From: Clostridium sp. CAG:302
GTDB lineage: Bacteria; Bacillota_I; Bacilli_A; RF39; UBA660
Assembly: GCA_000431795.1 (NCBI GenBank)
Contig: FR887368.1
Coordinates: 90,288 to 154,287, forward strand
Direction: 5' to 3'
Length of the DNA: 64,000 bases
How positions within the stretch are numbered: position 1 is the first letter of the stretch; every line of letters starts with the position of its first letter. The notes under the pieces were generated by a model. It did no database searches. It was not told where the DNA came from and was given only the letters and a program-made list of their open reading frames with translations. Positions 1 through 7,663 of this stretch are shown here, piece by piece. A program made the translations under genes and the position numbers.

Positions 1-595
1 TTCCATCTAATTTAACCCAATTCTTAGTAAAATATTCTTCTTTTAAAGATTCACTAACTGCAGTACTAATACTATTAATAATTACTTTATAATCATCATT
101 AGTCATACTTTTCTTTTCACTATTATCTTCTTTTTTGTTTTCGATTTTTATATACTTACTATATAAATCACTTGAAGATAAATATATATTATTATCTTCT
201 ATATAAGTATTAATATTTATTAATTTATCTCCATAATAGTTAGTACTAATATCTATATTAGTGATGTTTTCTTTAGTATCAATGCCATAATTCATACTAA
301 AGTCTAAATTATTTAATATTTTAAATATCTTTTCCTCTTTATCAGTAGTATCTCCATTTACATTTAAAGAAAGACTACCACTAGTAGAATTATTTTTACC
401 TATATTTTCTTCTAACTCATTAAAATAATCATTCATAAATATTTTAATATTATTTCTTGAAGCTAAATAATATTTACCTCCAAAGAATGCTAAACCTAAT
501 AATGCAATAATTACAAATATAACTACTACTACCGGGGCTATACTACCTCTATTAGCATTTCTTAATTCTTTTTCTGTAAAAAAACTATCATCCAT
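1..595 (-). CDS. Partial membrane-anchored protein, C-terminus outside window
   Basis: Open reading frame that starts at an ATG at 595 and is still open at base 1, so the C-terminus is missing. The start is supported by an AGGAG ribosome site about 8 bases upstream. The first 20 or so residues are cytosolic and charged, followed by one membrane helix (residues about 23-41, rich in V and I) and a hydrophilic, Asn/Ser/Lys-rich outer domain. I recognise no family. It reads toward the left edge, away from the AlbA_2 gene. Likely a single-pass extracytoplasmic protein; function unknown. Confidence 0.7.
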   Translation of the reverse strand, partial: MDDSFFTEKELRNANRGSIAPVVVVIFVIIALLGLAFFGGKYYLASRNNIKIFMNDYFNELEENIGKNNSTSGSLSLNVNGDTTDKEEKIFKILNNLDFSMNYGIDTKENITNIDISTNYYGDKLININTYIEDNNIYLSSSDLYSKYIKIENKKEDNSEKKSMTNDDYKVIINSISTAVSESLKEEYFTKNWVKLDG

Positions 596-644
596 ACTTA
601 CCACTCCTTCATATACATATCAAGTATATCATAAAATAACATCA

Positions 645-678
645 AAAAAAAGAAGAAATATTACTTTTCTTCAGTTTT
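645..678. repeat. 34-bp direct repeat, left copy (duplicate of the rplT 3' end and terminator)
   Basis: Identical over 34 bases to 2231-2264, which contains the last codons, stop and terminator stem of rplT. The two copies bracket the AlbA_2 gene. Such a duplication is expected when an element integrates at a gene end or when a segment is duplicated by recombination. Confidence 0.8.
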
Positions 679-717
679 GTATCATTGTTTTTTTATTAAG
701 ATGTTTTATCTATTACT

Positions 718-2046
718 TTATTTTATTACAATCTGCCATTGACCTGTCTTATTAGAGCCTATTCTGACTATATAGTTACGTTCTATTAATTCCTTCATAT
801 TATATCTTATCGTTCTTTCTCCAACACCTAATATTCTAGCTAATTCAAGTTGAGTTAAAGTAGAATCATCCAATAATAAATCAATAATTCCTTCTTGTAT
901 CTTTGATAATCCTTTAAAATCAATATGATATTTATTCCCACTATCATACTCAAATTGATTTTGATTATATTTTATACTAACTCTTATAAAATGTGGGAAA
1001 AAGTGATAAACATCTTTATTATATTTTTTTAAAATTTTTCTAACACCTGTTCCTAAATGTTCAACAAGCTTTAAATCTCTGAATACACGCATCAATTCCG
1101 GATTTTTAGGAGCCGAATATCCCTCCAAAAACTCATCTTCGGTAAATTCACTTTGTATACCACCGAATGAAGAAACTTCTAATCTATCACTAAAAAGCTC
1201 GAATTTAGGAGGATATTCAGTAGTCCAATCATTGTGTACCAAAGCGTTTATAATAACTTCCCTTACTGCATTATAATCATACATTGGTTGTTCTTTTCTC
1301 TCTGGATATGTTATTTTAGTAAATATTTTATTTTCTACTCTAAACTTTTCCAGCACACGATTTGTCGCCTTTATTAATGAGCAATAACCGAATTCATAAT
1401 TTTCCATTAATTCATCAACGTCAGTACCAACATACTTAGCCACTTTGATAGATATAGTGTTTTCATCAGCTAAAAGATATGCTAAATAATTATATTTATT
1501 ATCAAAGGTAAAAAAATTCAATTGTTTTTCAAAATTACTTCCAACATCAAAGCCTTTTTCTTTATAGTATATTTTTAAGTCTGTAAAAGTTAAGTTTTGA
1601 TTAGGTGAAACAATATTTTTTATCGAGTTTTTTGTTCTTTCTTTAAACATTTCACTTATTAAATAATCACTCATTTTTTCATTAGAACTTCCCACTCTGA
1701 TAAAGCAGCTATCAGAAGTCATTCCCATTCCCTTTATATGGTAAGGCTTTTCTAAACCTCTTGCTATGATTATTTTTAAATATTTTTTATTATCTTTTTC
1801 TAAAATTTCCAAATCAAATAATCCTAAAGCAGATGGTTCTATATTAGAAATAATTCTATCCTTAACTTTTCTTTGCAGCAAATCTAAATTGCCATTTAAA
1901 CCTATGATTTTTCCCTTATCATTGATTCCAAGGTAAATTATGCCACCATCTTTACTATTTAAAAACGCAATTATAGTTTCTTCCAAATTGTCCACCATCT
2001 TTATTTTAAACTCAATTCTTGAACTTTCAATTAAATCTAACACCAT
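718..2046 (-). CDS. AlbA_2 / ATP-binding-fold transcriptional regulator with C-terminal helix-turn-helix
   Basis: The N-terminal 130 residues have the AlbA_2 (Schlafen-like) fold pattern, with the ESSRIEFK start and GGIIYLGI. The middle (about 250-350) matches the GHKL-like HATPase_c_4 domain found in this family (VREVIINALVHNDW, then GTGVRKI). The last 60 residues hold a winged helix-turn-helix (LTQLELARILGVGERTIRYN). These proteins are often mis-named RecG-like helicases and sit in accessory or defence regions. I place the start at 2046 because the strong AAGGAGG lies at 2050-2056, inside the longer reading that begins at 2061; a GTG at 2043 has better spacing and is possible. The gene is flanked by 34-bp direct repeats and preceded by three 12-bp iterons, so it is probably autoregulated and recently acquired. 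Confidence 0.85.
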   Translation of the reverse strand: MVLDLIESSRIEFKIKMVDNLEETIIAFLNSKDGGIIYLGINDKGKIIGLNGNLDLLQRKVKDRIISNIEPSALGLFDLEILEKDNKKYLKIIIARGLEKPYHIKGMGMTSDSCFIRVGSSNEKMSDYLISEMFKERTKNSIKNIVSPNQNLTFTDLKIYYKEKGFDVGSNFEKQLNFFTFDNKYNYLAYLLADENTISIKVAKYVGTDVDELMENYEFGYCSLIKATNRVLEKFRVENKIFTKITYPERKEQPMYDYNAVREVIINALVHNDWTTEYPPKFELFSDRLEVSSFGGIQSEFTEDEFLEGYSAPKNPELMRVFRDLKLVEHLGTGVRKILKKYNKDVYHFFPHFIRVSIKYNQNQFEYDSGNKYHIDFKGLSKIQEGIIDLLLDDSTLTQLELARILGVGERTIRYNMKELIERNYIVRIGSNKTGQWQIVIK

Positions 2047-2075
2047 GTACCTCCTTAACATAATTTATATTATTT

Positions 2076-2117
2076 ATTATATGCCGGTTATTTTGCCGGT
2101 TATTTTGCCGGTTAATT
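2076..2117 (-). promoter_or_regulatory. Promoter -10 with three 12-bp iterons upstream of the AlbA_2 gene
   Basis: TATAAT (minus strand) lies at 2076-2081. Directly behind it are three tandem 12-bp units at 2082-2093, 2094-2105 and 2106-2117, each carrying AACCGGCA on the minus strand. The third unit differs only at its end. There is no good -35 at the expected distance; the iterons occupy that place. This suggests an operator or activator site, plausibly for the gene's own helix-turn-helix. Confidence 0.6.
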
Positions 2118-2230
2118 ATTTGTACTAACTCGCAAAGCACAGCTATAATAAATATTTTTTAATTGTACAATTTATTGTATCAATTTTATAAAATATGTCA
2201 ACAGAATACCACAATTTCCCAAAATTGTAT

Positions 2231-2264
2231 AAAAAAAGAAGAAATATTACTTTTCTTCAGTTTT
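2231..2264. repeat. 34-bp direct repeat, right copy (rplT 3' end with its terminator)
   Basis: Contains the last five codons and stop of rplT (stop at 2247-2249) and the terminator stem GAAGAAA/TTTCTTC followed by seven T on the minus strand. It is identical to 645-678. Confidence 0.85.
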
Positions 2265-2744
2265 CTTAGTACTTTTAGTAGTTGTTTTTTTAGCAGCTGG
2301 TTTCTTTTCACTAGCAGCCTTTTTAGCAGTAGTCTTAGTTTCTTTAACTTCTTCTTTAACTACTACTTTCTTTGGAGTATAAGTTTTACCATTTAATGCA
2401 TCTTTAGCAATTACTACTAAATCAGCAAATGCTTTAGGATTATCTATAGCTAATTCACTAAGCATTTTTCTATTAACAGTAACTCCTGCTTTATTTAATC
2501 CATCAATAAATCTAGAGTAAGAGATTTCATTTTCTCTACATCCAGCATTGATTCTTGTGATCCATAATTTTCTAAAGTTTCTCTTGTTTTGCTTTCTATC
2601 TCTAAATGCATAAACTCCAGAATGCATAACTTGCTCATGAGCAGTTTTATATAATCTATGTTTACTACCAAAGTAACCTTTTGCTTCTTTTAAAACTTTT
2701 TTTCTTCTAGCACGTGCAACAGTGCCACCTTTAACTCTTGTCAT
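2247..2744 (-). CDS. rplT: 50S ribosomal protein L20 with a long basic C-terminal tail
   Basis: Binds 23S rRNA during large-subunit assembly, and in Bacilli represses its own operon through the infC leader. The start MTRVKGGTVARARRKKVLK and the whole first 117 residues are typical L20. The protein is 165 residues, about 48 longer than usual. The extra tail is low-complexity Lys/Thr/Ala/Glu with repeated AAKK and TTTK, resembling histone H1-like tails. Third gene of infC-rpmI-rplT, 10 bases after rpmI. Its 3' end and terminator are duplicated at 645-678. Confidence 0.97.
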   Translation of the reverse strand: MTRVKGGTVARARRKKVLKEAKGYFGSKHRLYKTAHEQVMHSGVYAFRDRKQNKRNFRKLWITRINAGCRENEISYSRFIDGLNKAGVTVNRKMLSELAIDNPKAFADLVVIAKDALNGKTYTPKKVVVKEEVKETKTTAKKAASEKKPAAKKTTTKSTKKTEEK

Positions 2745-2754
2745 TACTATCCTC

Positions 2755-2958
2755 CTATATTATATCTTTAATTCTCTTGTAGTCTGCTTTAGAAAGAGCT
2801 GTACCTTTCTTCTTACTACTTGCTCTAGCAGCACTATTCTTACCAGTATTATGAAGTGTTCCTTGTCTTGATTTACTAATAGAACCACTTTGTCTAATAT
2901 TTAATACTTTTTTTGTTCCCTTATGTGTCTTCATTTTATTCTTCTTAACTTTAGTCAT
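2755..2958 (-). CDS. rpmI: 50S ribosomal protein L35
   Basis: Small basic ribosomal protein of 67 residues, the usual length being 64-66. KMKTHKGTKK and the following R/K-rich segments are diagnostic. It lies between infC and rplT with gaps of about 10-12 bases and its own GGAGG site, so the three are co-transcribed. Confidence 0.97.
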   Translation of the reverse strand: MTKVKKNKMKTHKGTKKVLNIRQSGSISKSRQGTLHNTGKNSAARASSKKKGTALSKADYKRIKDII

Positions 2959-2970
2959 AATATCCTCCTT

Positions 2971-3492
2971 CTATTTTTTAGGTGCAAGCATCATATACAT
3001 AGTTCTACCTTCTATTTTAGGTTTAGTTTCTATGTCTGATACATCACTAACTTTTTCATAAAATCTATCTAGAACTTCTTTAGCAAGTTCTGGATGAGCA
3101 ATTTGTCTTCCTTTAAATCTAATACTTGCTTTTACTTTATTACCTTTTTCAAAAGCTTTTCTAGCGTTATTTACTCTAGTATTAAAATCATGAATATCAA
3201 TATTAACTGATAATCTAAACTCTTTAGTTTCGATCATAGTTTCTCTTTGTTTTTTCTGAGCTTCTTTAGTTTTCTTTTTCTTCTCATACTTAAACTTATT
3301 ATAGTCCATAATTTTACATACTGGCATATTACCAGAATCACTCATAAGTACTAAATCAAAGCCGGCATAACCTGCTAATGTTAATGCATCTTGTTTAGAC
3401 TTAACTCCTAATTGTTCTCCATTAGGTCCAATTACCATCATTTCCTTACATCTAATTTGTTCGTTGATAGGATTATCCTTTAAAGTAGCTAT
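2971..3492 (-). CDS. infC: Translation initiation factor IF-3, probable AUA start
   Basis: IF-3 prevents premature joining of subunits and proofreads the start codon. The sequence has the IF3 N-domain (INEQIR, GPNGEQLGV), a Lys-rich linker and the C-domain (VKASIRFKGRQ, MYMMLAPKK). The only well-placed ribosome site, GGAGGTG at 3499-3505, lies 8 bases before an ATA codon at 3490-3492. The upstream ATG at 3534 lies inside the attenuator stem. An AUA start gives 173 residues, the normal length. Rare AUU/AUA/AUC starts are a known infC feature that allows self-regulation. Confidence 0.93.
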   Translation of the reverse strand: MATLKDNPINEQIRCKEMMVIGPNGEQLGVKSKQDALTLAGYAGFDLVLMSDSGNMPVCKIMDYNKFKYEKKKKTKEAQKKQRETMIETKEFRLSVNIDIHDFNTRVNNARKAFEKGNKVKASIRFKGRQIAHPELAKEVLDRFYEKVSDVSDIETKPKIEGRTMYMMLAPKK

Positions 3493-3639
3493 AGCTAACA
3501 CCTCCAAAAAAATGAATACTAAAGAAGTATTCATTTATCTATAAAAAGCTAATTAAAAATATAATGTATATTCTAGGTTGGCTTTTTACCTATTACTATG
3601 TGTAATCAGGTGAGATAAATATAATCTTCTTTCCGTTTC
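3493..3639 (-). promoter_or_regulatory. infC leader: L20-type autoregulatory attenuator
   Basis: A leader of about 147 bases lies between the predicted transcription start (about 3639) and infC. It contains a hairpin with an ACCTgATTAC/GTAATAGGT stem (about 3575-3610) and a segment AAAAAGC that can pair with GCTTTTT further down. It ends in a terminator (3506-3534) just before the infC ribosome site. This arrangement matches L20 leaders of Bacilli, where L20 binding favours the terminator. Assignment to that class is by layout, not by a covariance search. Confidence 0.6.
3506..3534 (-). terminator. Attenuator terminator in the infC leader
   Basis: Perfect 9-bp stem ATGAATACT/AGTATTCAT with a 5-base loop, followed by six T on the minus strand, immediately before the infC ribosome site. 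Confidence 0.8.
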
Positions 3640-3645
3640 TAGTTA

Positions 3646-3674
3646 ATTATATTATATACTTATCTAAAAGTCAA
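3646..3674 (-). promoter_or_regulatory. Promoter of infC-rpmI-rplT
   Basis: Minus-strand TTGACT (3669-3674) and TATAAT (3646-3651) with a 17-base spacer; the predicted start is near 3639. Confidence 0.75.
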
Positions 3675-3704
3675 CCAATTTTTATATTTTTTCTTTATTT
3701 TATG

Positions 3705-3795
3705 CACTATAAGCCTTATTCTAAGTCTTATTAGTGTTAGATTAAGCCTTAAAAGTCTTAATCTAATGTATCTACATACCTATTATATATAAGCA
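3705..3795 (+). repeat. Intergenic double-hairpin element (copy A)
   Basis: Two adjacent hairpins. The first has stem CACTATAAG (3705-3713) / CTTATTAGTG (3727-3736) with one bulge; the second has a perfect 10-bp stem TTAGATTAAG/CTTAATCTAA (3737-3746 / 3757-3766). Both loops begin CCT and end AGT. CTATTATATATAAGCA follows at 3780-3795. The same layout recurs at 34841-34919 and, inverted, at 27718-27808. Confidence 0.7.
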
Positions 3796-3814
3796 TAGTA
3801 TATATACTAAGATA

Positions 3815-3924
3815 TTATTTATTAATTAAATATGGATTATCACTTGTTCCAGTACCTCCTACTATAGCTATTAATACTAAGAGTGATATACCAGTTATTA
3901 AAAATATTTTCTTTTTTTATCCAT
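3815..3924 (-). pseudogene. Frameshifted short membrane-peptide gene
   Basis: An ATG at 3924 overlaps the stop of the preceding gene (TAATG). The reading stops after eight codons (MDKKRKYF), but one extra A in the A7 run at 3912-3918 would open about 36 residues: a Lys-rich start, a membrane helix (FLITGISLLVLIAIVG) and the tail GTGTSDNPYLINK. The tail resembles the end of the large surface protein at 21309. Either a decayed gene, a slippage-controlled gene, or a sequencing error. Confidence 0.45.
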
Positions 3925-4481
3925 TACTTATCGCCACTCTTTATATCCATGCTTATATGTCCTTTATATACACTAGATAGTATTTCATTTTGATTTTGTT
4001 CAGTAACTAAATTACCATCTAACCATATATATACTGTTATTGTTTTTACTGTAGTGGTTATTGGTATATCTTTATATATTTCTATACTTTCAGCACTTGA
4101 TACTATTCCACTACCAACTGGAGTAGTACCATCTAATACTTGGTATTTTAATAATTTACCACTTAACAATGTACTTGAAGTTACGCTAGTATCGGTATTT
4201 AAATATAATGTACCAGTACCATTAGTTATAGTACAAGTATCTTTTAAATTAACCTTTATTACTGAAGATAATCCTTCAGTATAAGTACTTGCTAACACAA
4301 AATTAGCAGGATTACTATCACTACCTATATCTTGTCCTTTAACATAATTAACATCAAAACATTCACTGGTACCTGATATATTTACTACGCCGCTAAAAGT
4401 ATATACTGCATAAGTTACCGCTACTGATAGAATTATGATTACTGAAACTATAATAATACTATATATTACTTTCTTCTTCAT
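3924..4481 (-). CDS. Secreted protein with SipW-type signal segment
   Basis: An N-terminal helix with a TYAVYTF motif at its end resembles the signal peptides of TasA/camelysin proteins cut by SipW. The mature part is about 155 residues of predicted beta structure, rich in Thr/Ser/Asn, with a Cys pair (CFDV and CTIT) and a VYIWLDGNL segment shared with its neighbour. The ATG at 4481 is preferred because AGGTGAG lies about 8 bases before it; the GTG at 4490 would overlap the upstream gene. Probably translationally coupled to the gene at 4483. Likely a surface or matrix subunit; function unproven. Confidence 0.75.
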   Translation of the reverse strand: MKKKVIYSIIIVSVIIILSVAVTYAVYTFSGVVNISGTSECFDVNYVKGQDIGSDSNPANFVLASTYTEGLSSVIKVNLKDTCTITNGTGTLYLNTDTSVTSSTLLSGKLLKYQVLDGTTPVGSGIVSSAESIEIYKDIPITTTVKTITVYIWLDGNLVTEQNQNEILSSVYKGHISMDIKSGDK

Positions 4482-4482
4482 A

Positions 4483-5052
4483 CTAATCACTCACCTGTTC
4501 TACACTAGCGGTTATATTACCATAATAACTTGAAAAAGCATCTTCATTTTGTACTAAATCATTACTTATCCATACATATACCGTATAATTATCGGCATCA
4601 CTTATGCTACTTACTTTCTTTAGTGTACCTACATTTATACTTTTAGTACCTGAACTAGTAATATTGCCTTCAGTTAATTTAGTACCATTTTTTAATACTA
4701 CATAATTAAGAAGTCCTGTTCTATATAAATTACTACTTGTGGTATCTAGAGTATTTAATTTGATTATACCAGTACCACTTACATTAGTACAGGTACTGCT
4801 AAAACCTATTTTAACAGTAGACGATAATCCTCCGGTATAATCATTCGAAGGCATTAATGTAGCAGTATTTTGATCACTACCTATATCTGTTCCTTTAGCA
4901 TATAAAACATTAAAACATTCACTATTACCAGTAGTATTAATCTTTCCACTAGTCCAAGTAATATAAGCAAAAGTAATACCTACTACTGCAATAATAACTA
5001 TAACTACAATTAATATACTTGTAGTAATTTTACTCTTCATAATCATCACCAT
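4483..5052 (-). CDS. Secreted protein with SipW-type signal segment
   Basis: Paralogue of the next gene: a membrane helix ending ITFAYITWTSGK, then CFNVLYAKGTDIGSD, which aligns with CFDVNYVKGQDIGSD in the neighbour, then Cys, and VYVWISNDLV near the end. This is the TasA/CalY-like layout of small extracellular fibre subunits. Several Met codons lie close together at the start (5052, 5046, 5040), and the ribosome site does not settle which is used. No sipW gene lies in the window. Confidence 0.75.
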   Translation of the reverse strand: MVMIMKSKITTSILIVVIVIIAVVGITFAYITWTSGKINTTGNSECFNVLYAKGTDIGSDQNTATLMPSNDYTGGLSSTVKIGFSSTCTNVSGTGIIKLNTLDTTSSNLYRTGLLNYVVLKNGTKLTEGNITSSGTKSINVGTLKKVSSISDADNYTVYVWISNDLVQNEDAFSSYYGNITASVEQVSD

Positions 5053-5094
5053 ATCCTACATATAAATATTATCATATTTTTATATATAATTCAA

Positions 5095-5125
5095 GAAAAA
5101 AAAAGAAGATTTATTTTTCTTCTTT
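5095..5125 (-). terminator. Terminator of cotE
   Basis: Minus strand AAGAAGA/TCTTCTT stem overlapping the cotE stop, followed by a long T run. Confidence 0.65.
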
Positions 5126-5650
5126 AATATAGTTAGGATCAACATTATCATCTATTTCTTTCATAGTATCATCAGTTACATCTTCTGGTATTTCATCCCA
5201 TGGTTCTTCATCTTCTTCAATAGCAATTTTAACCTTAGTATCACCAACTATCTCAACACCTAATTCTTTTTCAATATCAATAACTATAGTATTATCTTTC
5301 TCTTTAGCGGATATACAACTAGGTTGTTTTAAACTTCTTACTATAATATCTTTACTTGAAGAATCAGTAGTTTCTTTTTGGGCTACTGTTACCATTTCTT
5401 TATATGGTATATTTTTAGTTATAACAGATGTCTTAGTATCATTATCATAAGAATACCATAAATTTACATCAAAAGAACCATCTATTTCTATTCTATCATC
5501 TACTTCTTTACCAGAAAATCTATGATTTATTACCCAACATCCAAGCACAGTATTAGGTTTACTATCAGTATTTATAGTATAGGTATTTCTATAATACTTT
5601 TTACCTTTACCTACTACTGCTTTTGTTACTATTTCTTTATATGCAGACAA
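5111..5650 (-). CDS. cotE: Outer spore coat morphogenetic protein CotE
   Basis: CotE organises the outer coat of the endospore. The protein is 179 residues (Bacillus CotE about 181), with the family start MSAYKEIVTKAVVGKGKKYY, the core VLGCWVINHRF, VNLWYSYDNDTKT and QPSCI, and the very acidic C-terminal tail ending in NPxF/Y-like NVDPNYI. The start codon is TTG at 5650, with GGGGTGAT just upstream; no ATG fits. The gene stands alone next to secreted-protein genes. With sigE/spoIIGA and yunB it indicates real sporulation capacity or its recent remnant. Confidence 0.92.
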   Translation of the reverse strand: MSAYKEIVTKAVVGKGKKYYRNTYTINTDSKPNTVLGCWVINHRFSGKEVDDRIEIDGSFDVNLWYSYDNDTKTSVITKNIPYKEMVTVAQKETTDSSSKDIIVRSLKQPSCISAKEKDNTIVIDIEKELGVEIVGDTKVKIAIEEDEEPWDEIPEDVTDDTMKEIDDNVDPNYIKEEK

Positions 5651-5718
5651 AAGATATCACCCCTCACAATAATTTATGTTGCATATAAGAAAAAAGTACC
5701 ACTTTTTATAGTAATACT

Positions 5719-6435
5719 TTATAATTTACTAAATACATTACCTAATTTATCATTTATGACAAGAGTACATCTATCATCATAACTAGTTTTATCTTTGTTA
5801 ATAAGAACTAAATTACTACCATGAAAATAATCTATCAAATAAGCTGCTGGAAAAACTGTTAATGAAGTACCACCAATTATCATAGTATCAGCTTCTTTAA
5901 TTAATTTAATAGCTTCATTCCATACATCTTCCGGAAGTGATTCATTATATAATACTACATTAGGTTTTATAATACTACCACAAGTACATCTAGGTATATC
6001 TTTAGAATCAAATACATAATTAGCATCATAATATTTATGACATTTAATACAATAATTATCCATAATACTACCATGTAATTCTAATACTTTCTTACTACCT
6101 GCCTTACTATGTAATCCATCAATATTTTGTGTAATTACACCAAGTAATTTACCCTCTTTTTCTAACTCACTTAAATAATAATGAGTAACATTAGGCTTAT
6201 AATTTAAACTATTCATCTTATCTTTATAAAATTTATAAAATTCTTCAGTATCATCATAAAAGAAACTATGACTAAGTATTAATTCGGGTGGATAATCGTA
6301 CTTCATATTATATAAGCCATCTTTACTTCTAAAGTCAGGTATTCCACTTTCAGTAGATACTCCTGCTCCTCCAAAAAATACTATTTTCTTACTATTATTT
6401 ATTATGTCTTTTAATTTATTAATTTTGTCTTCCAT
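5719..6435 (-). CDS. cobB: NAD-dependent protein deacylase (sirtuin)
   Basis: Removes acyl groups from lysines using NAD. NAD-binding GGAGVSTESGIPDFR (about residues 22-36), ITQNIDGLH, the catalytic His in LELHG, a four-Cys zinc site (CIKC and RCTC), and IIGGTSLTVFP are all present. Length 238 is normal for the bacterial class. The start at 6435 has GGTGAAG upstream. It is probably a single gene. Confidence 0.95.
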   Translation of the reverse strand: MEDKINKLKDIINNSKKIVFFGGAGVSTESGIPDFRSKDGLYNMKYDYPPELILSHSFFYDDTEEFYKFYKDKMNSLNYKPNVTHYYLSELEKEGKLLGVITQNIDGLHSKAGSKKVLELHGSIMDNYCIKCHKYYDANYVFDSKDIPRCTCGSIIKPNVVLYNESLPEDVWNEAIKLIKEADTMIIGGTSLTVFPAAYLIDYFHGSNLVLINKDKTSYDDRCTLVINDKLGNVFSKL

Positions 6436-6512
6436 CTTACTTCACCAATAATATTATACTATGATAAATACTTACTTACAATAATTTGTTATGACTTAAA
6501 GTATAACAAATA

Positions 6513-7151
6513 TTACTTAATTAAATCATCATTTCTAATTATAAATATATTTTTATCTTTATAAAAGGCAAAGAATACATCTTCAATATTTATATTTTTT
6601 TTATCTAAAAAGTTATATACCCATTTTTTATCTTTCTTTAAATGTTTGATTGTATCTTCTTGTATATTACCATCTAATATTATAGGAAGTGGTAATGGGC
6701 TCTTACCATTTTCATAAGGAAATATAGATAAGGTACCACTACTTTCTAATATAGCATATTCTACTTCTTCAATACTTCTATAACCTTTATCTCTCAATTG
6801 TACCAATAAATCATCTAAATTATATCTTTGTTTTAACATCTCATTATAATTAATTTTACCATTCTTAATAATAACTGAAGGATTACCATCTAAAAATATT
6901 CTAAACTTAGGTTTTTTTAAACCAATATATGATAATATACACTGAAGTAATACTAATATTACTATTGGTACTAAAGAATATAAAATAGATTCCTTATAAT
7001 TTTCTATACTAATTATAGTAAGTTCTGCAATTAGTAAAGATACAATTAAATCAATAATACTAAGTTGTCCTAGTTCTCTTTTACCCATTATTCTATATAT
7101 TAGAAATATAAAGAAATAAAAAAATACTGTTCTAATCATAACTATATACAT
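6513..7151 (-). CDS. DUF421 (YetF-like) membrane protein
   Basis: Three N-terminal membrane helices, then a soluble domain typical of the YetF/YrbG family: RIMGKRELGQLSIIDLIVSLLIAE, then FLDGNPSVIIKNGKI and the second half LPLPIILDGNI. Members are linked to sporulation or membrane homeostasis in Bacillus, but the reaction is unknown. The start at 7151 gives the usual family N-terminus and has GGTGAT just upstream; a longer reading to 7178 has no ribosome site. Confidence 0.88.
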   Translation of the reverse strand: MYIVMIRTVFFYFFIFLIYRIMGKRELGQLSIIDLIVSLLIAELTIISIENYKESILYSLVPIVILVLLQCILSYIGLKKPKFRIFLDGNPSVIIKNGKINYNEMLKQRYNLDDLLVQLRDKGYRSIEEVEYAILESSGTLSIFPYENGKSPLPLPIILDGNIQEDTIKHLKKDKKWVYNFLDKKNINIEDVFFAFYKDKNIFIIRNDDLIK

Positions 7152-7222
7152 ATTATCACCATTACCATTATGTACCAAAGTATATTTTTTTATACAAATA
7201 CATAATATTTATTGGTGATAAT

Positions 7223-7576
7223 ATGCTAATGAATTATTTAAAAAGTTTTATTTGGTCTTTAGGTATCTTTTTATCAAGTATAATAATACTTACTATTTTT
7301 AATTATTTTAATATTCTAAATGGAACTATACTTAAAGTATTAGAATTATTTATACCATTAATTTCTATATTTATAGGTAGTTATAAATTAGGAAAAACTT
7401 CTAATCAAAAGGGATATATTGAAGGATTAAAGTATAGTGGTATATGGATAATAATATTTTTATTATTTAACATAATTACTAAAAATATTACTTTAATAGG
7501 AATATTATATTTAATATTAATGATATTAATTGGAGTATTTGCAAGTATTCTAGGTATTAATAAAAGAAGAACATAA
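7223..7576 (+). CDS. TIGR04086 / DUF3792 family four-helix membrane protein
   Basis: 117 residues with four hydrophobic helices and the family pattern FIGSYKLGK.SNQKGYIEGLKYS between helices 2 and 3. GGTGAT precedes the ATG at 7223. Function unknown. It is one of the few plus-strand genes here, divergent from the DUF421 gene. Confidence 0.8.
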   Translation: MLMNYLKSFIWSLGIFLSSIIILTIFNYFNILNGTILKVLELFIPLISIFIGSYKLGKTSNQKGYIEGLKYSGIWIIIFLLFNIITKNITLIGILYLILMILIGVFASILGINKRRT

Positions 7577-7579
7577 TTA

Positions 7580-7600
7580 GTGTGCAAAAGCACACTTTTT
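7580..7600 (+). terminator. Intrinsic terminator after the TIGR04086 gene
   Basis: Perfect stem GTGTGC/GCACAC with an AAAA loop and five T. Confidence 0.85.
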
Positions 7601-7612
7601 AATTTTAAGGCA

Positions 7613-7655
7613 TAAAAAAAATATAGTAATTATAATCATTACTATATTTTAAATA
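7613..7655 (-). terminator. Terminator of TasA-like gene 3
   Basis: Minus strand AAATATAGTAAT/ATTACTATATTT stem followed by a T run. Confidence 0.8.
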
Positions 7656-7663
7656 ACATATTA

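Noticed and set aside
3493..3534. infC start at the ATG 3534
   Set aside because: This ATG lies in the attenuator stem, has no ribosome site, and adds residues not found in IF-3.
5522..5782. Plus-strand reading frames opposite cotE and many other minus-strand genes
   Set aside because: They are shadows of well-identified genes, lack ribosome sites and have no family features.
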